The position numbers and the translations under genes are program-made. A DNA stretch of 64,000 nt, taken from NCBI RefSeq assembly GCF_000513895.2, contig NZ_CP165782.1, positions 3,621,909 to 3,685,908 of the forward strand, written 5' to 3'. Position 1 is the first letter of the stretch, and every line of letters begins with the position of its first letter. Shown piece by piece: positions 27,885 to 38,299 of the stretch. The notes below the pieces were generated by a model. The model ran no database searches. It was not told the DNA's origin and saw nothing but the letters and a program-made list of their open reading frames with translations. The stretch is from Ensifer sp. WSM1721. GTDB lineage: Bacteria; Pseudomonadota; Alphaproteobacteria; Rhizobiales; Rhizobiaceae.

Positions 27885-28727
27885 ATGCAGCGCACGAAAA
27901 TCCTCGACCACATCATCCTCTTGATCGGCGTTTTCATCATGGTGGCGCCGGTCGTCGTCGCCTTCACGACTTCGACCCATGAAGCCGCCGACATCCACAG
28001 CAACGGTCTGAGCCTCACCTGGGGCGGTCGTTTTGCCGAGACCTACGAGACCGTGCTGACGCGCGAGGGCGGTTTCACCGGCAAGGTCACCGGCTTTAAC
28101 ATGATGATGAATTCGATGATCCTCGGCCTCGGCTTTGCCGCTGGCAAGATCGTGCTCTCGATGCTCGCGGCCTATGCGATCGTCTATTTCCGCTTTCCGC
28201 TGGCGACCGCGGCCTTCTGGGTCATCTTCACGACCCTGCTCTTGCCGCTCGAAGTGCGCATCCTGCCCTCCTACGAGGTGATGAACACGCTGAAGCTGAC
28301 GAACACCTATACCGGGTTGATCGTGCCTCTGCTCGCGTCTGCGACCGGCACCTTCTATTTCCGCCAGTTCTTCAAGTCGGTGCCCGACGAATTGCTCGAG
28401 GCGGCGCGGATCGACGGTGCGGGGCCGTTCAAGTTTTTCATCGATGTCCTGGTGCCGCTCTCGCGCACCATGATGGCAGCGATCTTCATCATCATGTTCG
28501 TCTACGGCTGGAACCAGTATCTCTGGCCGACCCTGATGACGACGGACGAGGGCTTCTTCACGCTGGTGCGCGGCATCAAGCAGATCCTGCTCGTCTGGGT
28601 CGGCTCCAATATTCCCGATTACAACGAGGCCTTTGCACTGGCGATCCTCGCCATGCTGCCGCCAGTGATGATCGTGATCATCTTCCAGCGCTGGTTCATC
28701 AAGGGCCTGACCGAAAGCGATAAATAG
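27885..28727 (+). CDS. ugpE: Glycerol-3-phosphate ABC permease UgpE
   Basis: A 280-residue integral membrane protein with several hydrophobic helices. The EAA loop (ELLEAARIDGAGPFKFF) is conserved for contact with the ATPase. Pairs with UgpA to form the translocation channel. It follows ugpA after 11 bases in the same operon. Confidence 0.93.
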   Translation: MQRTKILDHIILLIGVFIMVAPVVVAFTTSTHEAADIHSNGLSLTWGGRFAETYETVLTREGGFTGKVTGFNMMMNSMILGLGFAAGKIVLSMLAAYAIVYFRFPLATAAFWVIFTTLLLPLEVRILPSYEVMNTLKLTNTYTGLIVPLLASATGTFYFRQFFKSVPDELLEAARIDGAGPFKFFIDVLVPLSRTMMAAIFIIMFVYGWNQYLWPTLMTTDEGFFTLVRGIKQILLVWVGSNIPDYNEAFALAILAMLPPVMIVIIFQRWFIKGLTESDK

Positions 28728-28800
28728 AGCATTTCCAGGCGAAGTGTGCAGCGGTTCGCCGTCCGGAAATGCGAAGAACAAAGAGTTGGAGCGGAACGAG
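28728..28800. repeat. Intergenic repeat (GCATTTCC...GGAAATGC type) within the ugp operon
   Basis: GAGCATTTCCAGGCGAAGTGTG is matched by a closing GTCCGGAAATGC, forming an imperfect hairpin just after the ugpE stop codon. It fills much of the 132-base gap before ugpC and may adjust relative expression of the ATPase. Confidence 0.5.
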
Positions 28801-28859
28801 AGAAGGGCGACGTGGGTTTGCCGGTCGCCCGCCCCGCAGTCCTTAAACGGAGGCAGCCA

Positions 28860-29968
<1,109 letters not shown>

Positions 29969-29972
<4 letters not shown>

Positions 29973-30961
29973 TCGAAGAGACCGTAACGACGCTTCCCGT
30001 GCCCTCGCAGGAGACCCGCGAAGGCTTTTCCCGGATCGAGCGCAGCATAGCCGCCCATGATGAGACCATGGCGCGGCTCGAGGCGATGAATGCGGTCGAG
30101 ATCGGCGGTTCTGCTTCCGCCGACGCACCGCTCGCCTTTCCCTTCACGGTCGCGGCATGGAACCTCGAACGCTGCCTCTTCCCCGAGGAGAGCGCCGGAC
30201 ATCTCCGCGCCACCGGCGCGTCGCTGGTGCTGCTTTCGGAGATGGACAATGGCATGGCCCGCACCGGTCAACGCCATACGACCGCAGAGGTCGCGGCCGC
30301 GCTCGGCATGCAATATGTCTATGGCGTCGAGTTCATCGAACTCGGATTGGGGTCCGATACCGAGCGCGAATTCTGCAAGGATGACGTCAACGAGAAGGGC
30401 TTCCACGGCAACGCGCTGATGGCGTCCGTTCCGCTCAGCCGGCGCTTCCTCGTGCGGCTCTGGGGCGAGCGCCTGTGGTTCATGGATGGCGGCGACCAGC
30501 CGCGCGTCGGAGAGCGCCTCGCGATCGGTGGCCTGGTCGAAACCGAGGCCGGCCCGTTCGTCGCCGTATCCACGCATCTCGAGAGCGCCACGACTGCCGC
30601 CTATCGCGAACGCCAGGTGAAGGAACTGATCGATGCGGTGGATGCTGCCTTCCCCGGACTCCCCGTCCTCATCGGCGGCGATCTCAACACCGGCAACCAT
30701 ATAGGCGGCGACTTCGAGGCCGAAGGGCTCTTCCCGATGAGTGCCGCTCGCGGTTTCGCCCGGCACGGCGGGCCGATCGACCAGATGACGACGCGCCCGA
30801 GCCTGATCACGCGCTGGCCGAAGCGGGCGATGAAGCTCGACTGGTTTCTCGCGCGAGGTCTCGAGGTCGGCGAGAGCCGCATCGTTCCTTCGCTCGACGC
30901 CTCGGGCCGGCCGCTTTCCGACCACGATCTCATCACCTGCGTCGTCGACGGTTTCGAATAG
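29969..30961 (+). CDS. Endonuclease/exonuclease/phosphatase-fold protein, last gene of ugp operon
   Basis: A 330-residue protein of the EEP superfamily (metal-dependent phosphodiesterases). Motifs: AWNLER with its Asn, LLSEMDNG with the catalytic Glu, STHLES with the Thr-His, [10 protein letters not shown] with the G-D-x-N site and a terminal PLSDHDLI with the catalytic Asp-His. No signal peptide is visible, so it is presumably cytosolic. The ATGA overlap with ugpC couples its expression to the glycerol phosphate importer. A role in cleaving imported glycerophosphodiesters, where ugpQ would otherwise act, is inferred. Confidence 0.8.
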
Positions 30962-31048
30962 CCTCCGCCCTCCTTGCTTAACCACGCCGCGCATTCTACA
31001 TGTTGCGGGCTTTTCTGCGGTGCCGCCCGCTCGGGGGCTGGGCGCCCG

Positions 31049-31072
31049 CTGTAGCACTTTGAATTGCTGTAT
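31049..31072. repeat. Partial family A repeat upstream of gshB
   Basis: CTGTAGCACTTTGAATTGCTG matches part of the family A element (34534-34645). It lies about 67 bases before the gshB start, and its ATAAT tail may contribute to a promoter. Confidence 0.6.
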
Positions 31073-31138
31073 AATTCCAGCTCGAACCGAGGCCGGTCCG
31101 AGGAATTATTCGGTCGAGGTCCAATCGGGAACGGAAAG

Positions 31139-32086
31139 ATGGCAGGAATCGTCAACGTCGGGGTCCAGATGGACCATGTTTCGGGCATCACCATCGCGGG
31201 CGACTCGACATTCGCGATGAGTCTGGAGGCGCAGGCCCGCGGCTATCGCCTGTTCCACTATACGCCCGACAAGCTGTCGCTGCGTGATGGCAAAGTCTAT
31301 GCGACGGTGCAGCACATGACGCTGCGCGATATCAAGGGCGATCACTTCACGCTCGACGAGCCGGAGCGGGTCGATCTTTCGACCATGGACGTCATCCTGC
31401 TTCGCCAGGACCCGCCCTTTGACATGGCCTATATCACCTCGACGCATCTTTTGGAGCGTCTCCATCCGAAGACACTCGTCGTCAATGATCCGGCCTGGGT
31501 CAGGAACTCGCCGGAGAAGATCTTCGTCACTGAATTCCCGGACCTGATGCCGAAGACGCTGATCACCCGCGATGCCAATGAGATCGCCCGCTTCCGCCAG
31601 GAGATGGGCGACATCATCCTGAAGCCGCTTTACGGCAATGGCGGCGCAGGCGTGTTCCACTCGACGCGCGACGACCGCAATCTTTCCTCGCTGCTCGAAA
31701 TGTTCGGCCAGATGTTCCGCGAGCCTTTTATCGCCCAGGAATACCTGCCTGCGGTCCGCAAGGGCGACAAGCGCATCCTGCTCGTCGATGGCGAGCCGGT
31801 CGGCGCCATCAACCGCGTTCCGGCCGAGCATGATGCCCGTTCCAACATGCATGTGGGCGGGCGGGCCGAGGCGACCGAACTCACCGGCCGCGAGAAGGAA
31901 ATCTGCGCTCGCATCGGCCCGGCGCTCAAAGCCCGCGGCTTCCTCTTCGTCGGTATCGACGTGATCGGCGACTATATGACCGAGATCAACGTCACGTCGC
32001 CGACCGGCATCCGCGAAGTGAAGAAATTCGGCGGCGCCGACGTCGCGAGCCTGCTGTGGGACGCAATCGAGAAGAAGCGCGCCTGA
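31139..32086 (+). CDS. gshB: Glutathione synthetase
   Basis: A 315-residue ATP-grasp enzyme joining gamma-glutamylcysteine and glycine. It begins [21 protein letters not shown]; hallmark regions are [14 protein letters not shown], the ATP-binding [14 protein letters not shown] and the terminal [13 protein letters not shown]. The start at 31139 is chosen because it begins the conserved part. In related rhizobia gshB usually follows yraN closely; here the ugp operon lies between them. Confidence 0.96.
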   Translation: MAGIVNVGVQMDHVSGITIAGDSTFAMSLEAQARGYRLFHYTPDKLSLRDGKVYATVQHMTLRDIKGDHFTLDEPERVDLSTMDVILLRQDPPFDMAYITSTHLLERLHPKTLVVNDPAWVRNSPEKIFVTEFPDLMPKTLITRDANEIARFRQEMGDIILKPLYGNGGAGVFHSTRDDRNLSSLLEMFGQMFREPFIAQEYLPAVRKGDKRILLVDGEPVGAINRVPAEHDARSNMHVGGRAEATELTGREKEICARIGPALKARGFLFVGIDVIGDYMTEINVTSPTGIREVKKFGGADVASLLWDAIEKKRA

Positions 32087-32144
32087 TTGCGGCAGCCGGC
32101 AGCATAGCGGGCGCTTGGCCCTTCGCTTGTACTTCCGCTTGTTT

Positions 32145-32159
32145 GTTCTATCATTGTTC
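32145..32159 (+). promoter_or_regulatory. LexA box upstream of comM
   Basis: GTTCTATCATTGTTC is an exact match to the alphaproteobacterial SOS consensus GTTC-N7-GTTC. It lies 147 bases before the comM start, in the gshB-comM gap. LexA binding here would place comM under DNA-damage control. Confidence 0.65.
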
Positions 32160-32305
32160 TTGTTTTCAAGCGCATTCCGTGCAAGATTTGTCCTCGCAAC
32201 CGGCGGCGGTTGTGGCGGCATGCGTAGGTGCCGCCGTGCTGGGGCGGAATGAACGAGGGGCAGCGGTGCCTCAGCGCGTTTTCGCTCCGATTTTCAGGGG
32301 GCATC

Positions 32306-33838
32306 ATGGTCGCGCGCGTCAGCACGGTTGCGTTTCAGGGTATAGAGGGCGTTCCGGTCGATGTTCAGGTGATGGTGGCGCCCGGCAAGGTCGGCATGCA
32401 GATCGTCGGCCTGCCGGACAAGGCGGTCGCCGAAAGCCGCGAGCGGGTCCAGGCGGCACTCCATGCGTCGGGCCTGGCGCTTCCGGCTAAGCGTGTGACA
32501 GTCAATCTGGCGCCGGCCGACCTGCCGAAGGAAGGCAGCCATTTCGATCTCGCCATAGCGCTTGGCTTGATGGCGGCGCTCGGCGCGATTCCCGCGGATG
32601 CGCTCTCCGGCTATGTCGTCATCGGCGAGCTCAATCTCGACGGTACGATCGCGCCCGTTGCCGGGGCGCTGCCGGCGGCGATCGGCGCCAATGCCCTCGG
32701 CAAGGGGCTGATCTGCCCGGCGGAAAGTGGCTCGGAAGCGGCCTGGGCGGGCTCCGAGATCGATATCCTCGCGCCGCGCAGCCTGATCGCGATCGCCAAT
32801 CATTTTCGCGGTACGCAGGTACTCTCCCGCCCCGAACCGGCGATCCGGACGGCCGCCGCCGACCTTCCAGACCTCGCCGACATCAAGGGTCAGGAAAGCG
32901 CCAAGCGAGCGCTGGAGGTCGCGGCGGCGGGCAACCATAACCTCTTGATGGTGGGTCCGCCCGGCTCCGGCAAGTCTATGCTCGCGGCGCGTCTCCCTTC
33001 CATCCTGCCGCCGCTTTCTCCCGCCGAACTGCTTGAAGTCTCGATGATCCATTCGATCGCCGGGCAGTTGCCGGGCGGCAAACTCTCCGACCGCCGGCCG
33101 TTCCGCGCGCCGCATCATTCCGCCACCATGGCGGCGCTGATCGGCGGCGGGCTCAGGGCGAGACCGGGCGAAGCCTCGCTCGCCCATCACGGCGTGCTGT
33201 TCCTCGACGAGTTTCCGGAATTTGCGCCGCAGGTGCTCGATGCGCTGCGCCAGCCGCTCGAATCCGCGCAGTGCATCATCGCCCGCGCCAATCACCGCGT
33301 CAGCTATCCGGCGGCTATTCAACTTGTAGCGGCGATGAACCCGTGCCGATGCGGGATGGCCGGCGAGCCGGGACGTACTTGCGCTCGCGGCCCGCGCTGC
33401 ATGGCCGACTACCAGGCGCGGATTTCCGGTCCCCTGATGGACCGCATCGATATCCGCATCGACGTGCCCGCCGTCAGCGCAGCCGACCTCATTCGCCCGG
33501 GGACGGCCGAGTCGAGCGCCGTCGTCGCCAGGCGCGTCGCCCGCGCCCGCGAACTGCAGCGGGATCGCTTCGCCTCACTCGGCCATCCGGAGCTGACAAG
33601 CAATGCCCGCTCATCGACGACGATGATCGAGAAGATCGCCGAACCCGACGCGGCGGGTCTGCAGCTCTTGAGGGACGCGGCGGAAAAGATGAAGTTCTCG
33701 GCGCGCGGCTACCACCGCGTGCTGAAGGTGGCCCGCACCCTCGCCGATCTCGACGAGGCGCCGACCGTCGGGCGCATCCATCTCGCCGAAGCGATCTCCT
33801 ACCGCGTCGCCGGCGAACGCCTGCCGGTGGCGGCGTAG
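32306..33838 (+). CDS. comM: ComM/YifB-family Mg-chelatase-like AAA ATPase
   Basis: A 510-residue AAA+ protein. An N-terminal Lon protease-like fold domain (GVPVDVQVMVAPGKVGMQIVGLPD) precedes the AAA+ part with Walker A GPPGSGKSML, Walker B GVLFLDEFPEF and a sensor region ANHRVSYPA, and a C-terminal Mg-chelatase helical part. ComM is a helicase that promotes branch migration during uptake-DNA recombination. Two cysteines with CGMAGEPGRTC resemble the usual family zinc-like knuckle. The ATG at 32306 is preceded by CAGGGGGC. Confidence 0.93.
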   Translation: MVARVSTVAFQGIEGVPVDVQVMVAPGKVGMQIVGLPDKAVAESRERVQAALHASGLALPAKRVTVNLAPADLPKEGSHFDLAIALGLMAALGAIPADALSGYVVIGELNLDGTIAPVAGALPAAIGANALGKGLICPAESGSEAAWAGSEIDILAPRSLIAIANHFRGTQVLSRPEPAIRTAAADLPDLADIKGQESAKRALEVAAAGNHNLLMVGPPGSGKSMLAARLPSILPPLSPAELLEVSMIHSIAGQLPGGKLSDRRPFRAPHHSATMAALIGGGLRARPGEASLAHHGVLFLDEFPEFAPQVLDALRQPLESAQCIIARANHRVSYPAAIQLVAAMNPCRCGMAGEPGRTCARGPRCMADYQARISGPLMDRIDIRIDVPAVSAADLIRPGTAESSAVVARRVARARELQRDRFASLGHPELTSNARSSTTMIEKIAEPDAAGLQLLRDAAEKMKFSARGYHRVLKVARTLADLDEAPTVGRIHLAEAISYRVAGERLPVAA

Positions 33839-33884
33839 AGGTTGGTCCGCTCACGTTATACGCGATCAAGCTAAGGGCTTCAGT

Positions 33885-34421
33885 ATGTTCTCTTTCAAGT
33901 ACACCTTTCAAGCAAAGGGCTTTGTCGTGCTGGTCGCCCTTTTGACGGGCATGCTCCTTGCACCCGCAGACGCTTCTGCAGTGTCCGAGGACCCAAACAA
34001 GCTCTCCTACGGAACGCGAATCGGCATGACGATGACGATCCTTTCGAGAGAAGGAATCGGAACGGCAAACGCCGTGATCCGGCTAAAGCACACGCCGGAA
34101 GACGCAAAAGTCTTCTGTGTCGAATATCTCCGCGATTCTTCGATGCGCTGCATTCGGGATGTGATTGCAACGACAAAGCTCGGAGATCGCGTCACGGGCA
34201 ATTGCGTAGCGCGCACTTGGACGGACATGCATGGCTCCAATTACTCCTTTCACGGCTCCGCCAAGCAGTCTCCGGAGATGATCCAGAAGGGCCATCTGTC
34301 GGAGTCGGACTATCTTATCCGCCGCGAAGGGAGCGAGGATTTTCTCCCCAACTATCCGGTCGCCTCCTACGCCGAAAGGCTGGAAGTTTTTCAACACCTT
34401 TGCCCGGGAATTGCGAAATAG
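33885..34421 (+). CDS. Small secreted protein of unknown function
   Basis: A 178-residue protein with a clear signal peptide (basic start, hydrophobic core, PADASA cleavage region). The mature part has four cysteines: two in KVFCVEYLRDSSMRCIRD, one in GNCVARTW and one in the C-terminal HLCPGIAK, suggesting two disulfides. I recognise no family. Base composition is more A/T-rich than neighbours, which could mean later acquisition. It lies 46 bases after comM. Confidence 0.7.
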   Translation: MFSFKYTFQAKGFVVLVALLTGMLLAPADASAVSEDPNKLSYGTRIGMTMTILSREGIGTANAVIRLKHTPEDAKVFCVEYLRDSSMRCIRDVIATTKLGDRVTGNCVARTWTDMHGSNYSFHGSAKQSPEMIQKGHLSESDYLIRREGSEDFLPNYPVASYAERLEVFQHLCPGIAK

Positions 34422-34533
34422 CGAAACGTCAAAGCGCGTTGCCGGCGCCGCGCTCCTCACGCGTCGGACGCGGGCGGCAGAGGTGATGTTTCAGAGTGCC
34501 GCGGGGCCAAATCCTTCAACGCTGCCGAGTTTC

Positions 34534-34645
34534 GCCTCTACAGCGCCGTGCGTCTTTTCAGACGCACAAAGGACGCTGTAGCACTTTGAATTGCTGCATG
34601 TTTTTGTCCTTGAATCGGGTACGATTTAAGGAAACATGCAGTAAG
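34534..34645. repeat. Complete family A palindromic repeat
   Basis: This is the clearest copy. A hairpin GTGCGTC-TTTTCA-GACGCAC is followed by CTGTAGCACTTTGAATTGCTG. Then GCATGTTTTTGTCCTTGAA faces GATTTAAGGAAACATGC as a second palindrome. It fills part of the 303-base gap between the secreted protein and cysK; I saw nothing else in that gap. Confidence 0.8.
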
Positions 34646-34724
34646 GCGAAATCGTCGGGGCGGATATCCACGTTGCGAAGGCAGCTTTGGTCAGGGCAGC
34701 GATCGGTGGGCAGGAACGGCCCCT

Positions 34725-35693
34725 TTACGCCCCCAGCCCCTCGAAAAGCACCGTCGACAAATAGCGCTCCGCAAACGAGGGAATGATCACGACGATATTC
34801 TTGCCGACGTTCTCCTCGCGCCGGCCGACCTCGATCGCTGCCTGGAGCGCGGCGCCGGCGGAGATGCCGACCGGCACGCCTTCGAGTCTGGCGACGAGGC
34901 GCGCGGCCTCGACCGCTTCGGCCGCATTCACGGTGATCACCTCGTCATAGATGCCGGTGTCGAGGATCGGCGGTGCGAAGCCGGCGCCGATCCCCTGGAT
35001 CTTGTGCGGGCCGGGCATGCCGCCGGAGAGAACCGGTGACTCTTCGGGCTCGACGGCAATCACCTTGACCGACGGTTTGCGCTCCTTCAGCACCTGGCCG
35101 GCGCCGGTGATGGTGCCGCCCGTGCCGATGCCGGAAACCAGGATGTCGACGCTGCCCTCGGTGTCGTTCCAGATTTCCTCGGCCGTCGTCTTGCGGTGGA
35201 TTTCTGGATTGGCCGGATTTTCGAACTGCTGCGGAATGATCGCGTCGGGCAGGGTTTCAACGAGTTCCTGCGCCTTGGCGATCGCGCCCTTCATGCCCTT
35301 GGCGCCCTCCGTCAGCACCAGTTCCGCGCCAAGCAGCACCAGCATCTTGCGTCGCTCGACCGACATGGTCTCGGGCATGGTCAGGATCAGCCGGTATCCT
35401 TTGGCCGCTGCGACGAAAGCGAGCGCGATACCGGTATTGCCGGACGTGGGTTCGACGAGCGTCGTGCGGCCGGGGGCGATCTTGCCCTGCGCTTCAAGCG
35501 CCTCGACCATGGCGACGCCGATGCGGTCCTTGACCGAGCCGATCGGGTTGAAGAATTCGAGTTTGGCGAGCAGATTCGCCCTCAGGCCCTTTTCCTTGGC
35601 AAGCTTGTCGAGCCGCACGATGGGAGTGTCGCCGATCGTTTCGGTGATCGAGGAAAAGACGCGGCCGCGGCCGGGCTTTCGCGCTTCAGGCAT
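34725..35693 (-). CDS. cysK: Cysteine synthase A
   Basis: A 322-residue PLP enzyme making cysteine from O-acetylserine and sulfide. The PLP lysine lies in [12 protein letters not shown], the substrate loop is [11 protein letters not shown], and the PLP phosphate-binding glycine loop is [11 protein letters not shown]. The C-terminal [13 protein letters not shown] is typical of CysK. It is single and cytosolic, convergent with the preceding gene. Confidence 0.95.
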   Translation of the reverse strand: MPEARKPGRGRVFSSITETIGDTPIVRLDKLAKEKGLRANLLAKLEFFNPIGSVKDRIGVAMVEALEAQGKIAPGRTTLVEPTSGNTGIALAFVAAAKGYRLILTMPETMSVERRKMLVLLGAELVLTEGAKGMKGAIAKAQELVETLPDAIIPQQFENPANPEIHRKTTAEEIWNDTEGSVDILVSGIGTGGTITGAGQVLKERKPSVKVIAVEPEESPVLSGGMPGPHKIQGIGAGFAPPILDTGIYDEVITVNAAEAVEAARLVARLEGVPVGISAGAALQAAIEVGRREENVGKNIVVIIPSFAERYLSTVLFEGLGA

Positions 35694-35885
35694 ATGTTGC
35701 TCCCTTCATTTCGATGTTGCCGGGAGAATAGGAGCAATGCGTTTCCTCTTCCAGAGCGGGAAAGCCCCCGAAGCTCGCGAGGGAAGGAAAAAACGCTTGT
35801 GAAACCGCCGGTTGGGGAATCTTTTTGCGGCGCCTCGAAGGGACCTCGCCGTCAGCATGGCGGCGGAGGCTCGCGAGCAAAAAGT

Positions 35886-36191
35886 TTATTCGAACACCGG
35901 TCGCATGAAGCTGCGCTCGTAGCTCATGATGCAGCGCGTCTCCTCGGCATAGGCGAAGGCCGCGCGACATTCGGGATCCGCAGCCATCTTCTCCCGATAG
36001 GCTTCGTAGGCGGCAAGCGAGGGAAAGCTGAAGAGCGCGAGGGCGATGTTGTTCGCCCCTTCATGCGGCATGAAATAGCCGTGATGGGTGCCGCCGAGTC
36101 GATTGACGAGCGGAATCCAGAGCTTCGCGTAATGCTCGAACTCTGCAAGCTTGTAAGGGTCGATGACGTATTTCAGATAGCAGGTGATCAT
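35886..36191 (-). CDS. NIPSNAP family protein
   Basis: A 101-residue ferredoxin-like protein with NIPSNAP features: CYLKYVIDPYKLAEFEHYAKLW, then HHGYFMPHEGANNIALALFSFPSLAAYEAY. Its function is unknown; relatives are small dimeric barrels. The start overlaps the end of the exporter gene by 4 bp, so they are translationally coupled. Confidence 0.85.
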   Translation of the reverse strand: MITCYLKYVIDPYKLAEFEHYAKLWIPLVNRLGGTHHGYFMPHEGANNIALALFSFPSLAAYEAYREKMAADPECRAAFAYAEETRCIMSYERSFMRPVFE

Positions 36192-37102
36192 GAGGCCCTC
36201 CGTTCGCTTTCTTGCTTGATAAGCGGCATCGACCGGAGGGTCCAGCCGAGATTGGTGCCGGCGGCGGCGAGCAGGATCGCGGCCGAGCCTGCGATCTGCA
36301 CCGGCTGCAGCGCGTGGCCGAAAGCGATGCGATCGACGAGGATCGCGGCGATCGGATAGATGAAGGAGAGGGCGCCGGTCACGTGGGTCGGCAGTCTCTG
36401 GATCGCACCATAGAGCAGGATATACATGATGCCCGTGTGGACGACGCCGATGGTCAGCAGCAGCGTCCACTGGAGCGCGCCCTGCGGCAGCGGCGCGGCG
36501 AGCGCGAAGGGGGCGAGCATCGCTGCTCCGGTGATCACCTGGACCAGCGCGATCAGATGCGGCGGCGTGCCCTTGAGGAGCTTGGTGACGATCGCGGCAA
36601 TGGCGTAGAAGAAAGCAGCACCGAGCGAGAGTGCGATTCCGGCGAGATAGTCGCTGGGCTCAAAGGCGCCCGCGGGCTTGGCGGAGACGATCGCGATCAT
36701 TCCGGTAAAGGACACCGAGAGCCAGCAGAGCTTGCTGATCGTGATCTTCTCGCCGAGAAAGAGCGCGCCGAGCCCGAGCAGCATGAAGGGCTGCGTGTTG
36801 TAGACCATCGTTGCGATCGAGATCGAGGCGCGGGGATAGGCGGCGAAGAGCAGGAGCCAGTTGACGACGATCGCGACACCTCCGAGCGCGGAGAGGGCGA
36901 CAACCCTCATCTTCAGATGGCGCAGGTCGATCAGTCCGAACAGAACCGCGAACACTGCGAGCGTGAGGGCTCCGAAGATGCAGCGCCAGAAGACGACGCC
37001 CGTGACCGGCTGGCCGGACATCAGCACGAACCAGCCGATCGTTCCCGAAATCAGCATTGCCGCCGTCATCTCCGCGCTTCCGCGTCGCATATCGGTATCC
37101 AT
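36188..37102 (-). CDS. EamA/DMT-family membrane transporter
   Basis: A protein of about 304 residues with ten predicted hydrophobic helices arranged as two EamA repeats (for example AALGGVAIVVNWLLLFAAY and the second repeat near YAIAAIVTKLLKG). DMT proteins export amino acids or other metabolites. The divergent Lrp-type gene 134 bases away is likely its regulator, so an amino acid substrate is plausible. The ATG at 37102 has a GGAAGG ribosome site. Confidence 0.85.
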   Translation of the reverse strand: MDTDMRRGSAEMTAAMLISGTIGWFVLMSGQPVTGVVFWRCIFGALTLAVFAVLFGLIDLRHLKMRVVALSALGGVAIVVNWLLLFAAYPRASISIATMVYNTQPFMLLGLGALFLGEKITISKLCWLSVSFTGMIAIVSAKPAGAFEPSDYLAGIALSLGAAFFYAIAAIVTKLLKGTPPHLIALVQVITGAAMLAPFALAAPLPQGALQWTLLLTIGVVHTGIMYILLYGAIQRLPTHVTGALSFIYPIAAILVDRIAFGHALQPVQIAGSAAILLAAAGTNLGWTLRSMPLIKQESERRAS

Positions 37103-37236
37103 GGCCTTGGCTTCCTTCCTGTTGTGTCGCAAGAATAATGAGCCTGTGGGCGGAACGATATGGATATAAGAAGGGAAACGCGTAACAATGCCTAAACGTC
37201 GAAGGCAAGGTAGCTGTTTTGGCTAACGAGGTTTTC

Positions 37237-37671
37237 ATGCTGGACGAGGTCGACCGCCGCATTCTCGAAATTCTGGCCGCCAATGCGCGAGTGTCGCTGA
37301 AAGAGCTGGCGCAAGAGGCGGGCCTTTCCTCGCCGAGCGCGGCGGAGCGGTTGCGCAAGCTCGAGGAGCGTGGGGTGCTCGACGGCTTCACGATCTCGGT
37401 CAATCCGGCGCGGCTAGGCTATCCGCTGCAGGCGATCGTCCGCGTCCGGCCCATGCCGGGCATGCTGCACATCGTTGAAAGACTCATCCAAGAGACGCCC
37501 GAGATCGTCGAGTGCGACAAGGTCACGGGCGACGACTGCTTCATTGCCAAGATGCTGGTGCGCGACATGGGTGAGCTCGACACGATCCTCGATCGCATCG
37601 CGGAAAAGGCACAGACCAACACCTCGATCGTCAAATCTTCCCCGGTCAAGCGGCGTCTGCCGCCGCTTTAG
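37237..37671 (+). CDS. Lrp/AsnC-family transcriptional regulator
   Basis: A 144-residue regulator. N-terminal helix-turn-helix LDEVDRRILEILAANARVSLKELAQEAGLSSPSAAERL is followed by a RAM effector-binding domain ending with SSPVKRR. A TTG six codons upstream is an alternative start. It is divergent from the exporter gene, an arrangement typical of Lrp control of amino acid export. Confidence 0.88.
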   Translation: MLDEVDRRILEILAANARVSLKELAQEAGLSSPSAAERLRKLEERGVLDGFTISVNPARLGYPLQAIVRVRPMPGMLHIVERLIQETPEIVECDKVTGDDCFIAKMLVRDMGELDTILDRIAEKAQTNTSIVKSSPVKRRLPPL

Positions 37672-37683
37672 CTTCTTGCTTTA

Positions 37684-37730
37684 TGCATGTCGTTGTCCCA
37701 AAACCGCTCCACACTTTTGGGCGACATGCA
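37684..37730. repeat. Palindromic repeat, family E, probable two-way terminator
   Basis: ATGCATGTCG at one end is the inverse of CGACATGCAT at the other, enclosing TCCCAAAAC...CTTTTGGG, itself inverted. It fits exactly between the convergent lrp and dut stop codons. Confidence 0.75.
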
Positions 37731-38201
<471 letters not shown>

Positions 38202-38299
38202 GATCATTCCGTCATAAGCATGGCGGGGCCTGCCGCAGTCAATTGCATATTCGGCCCCGAGCCTGTAAAGGACGCGGCAACTCACAGGATACTCACATC

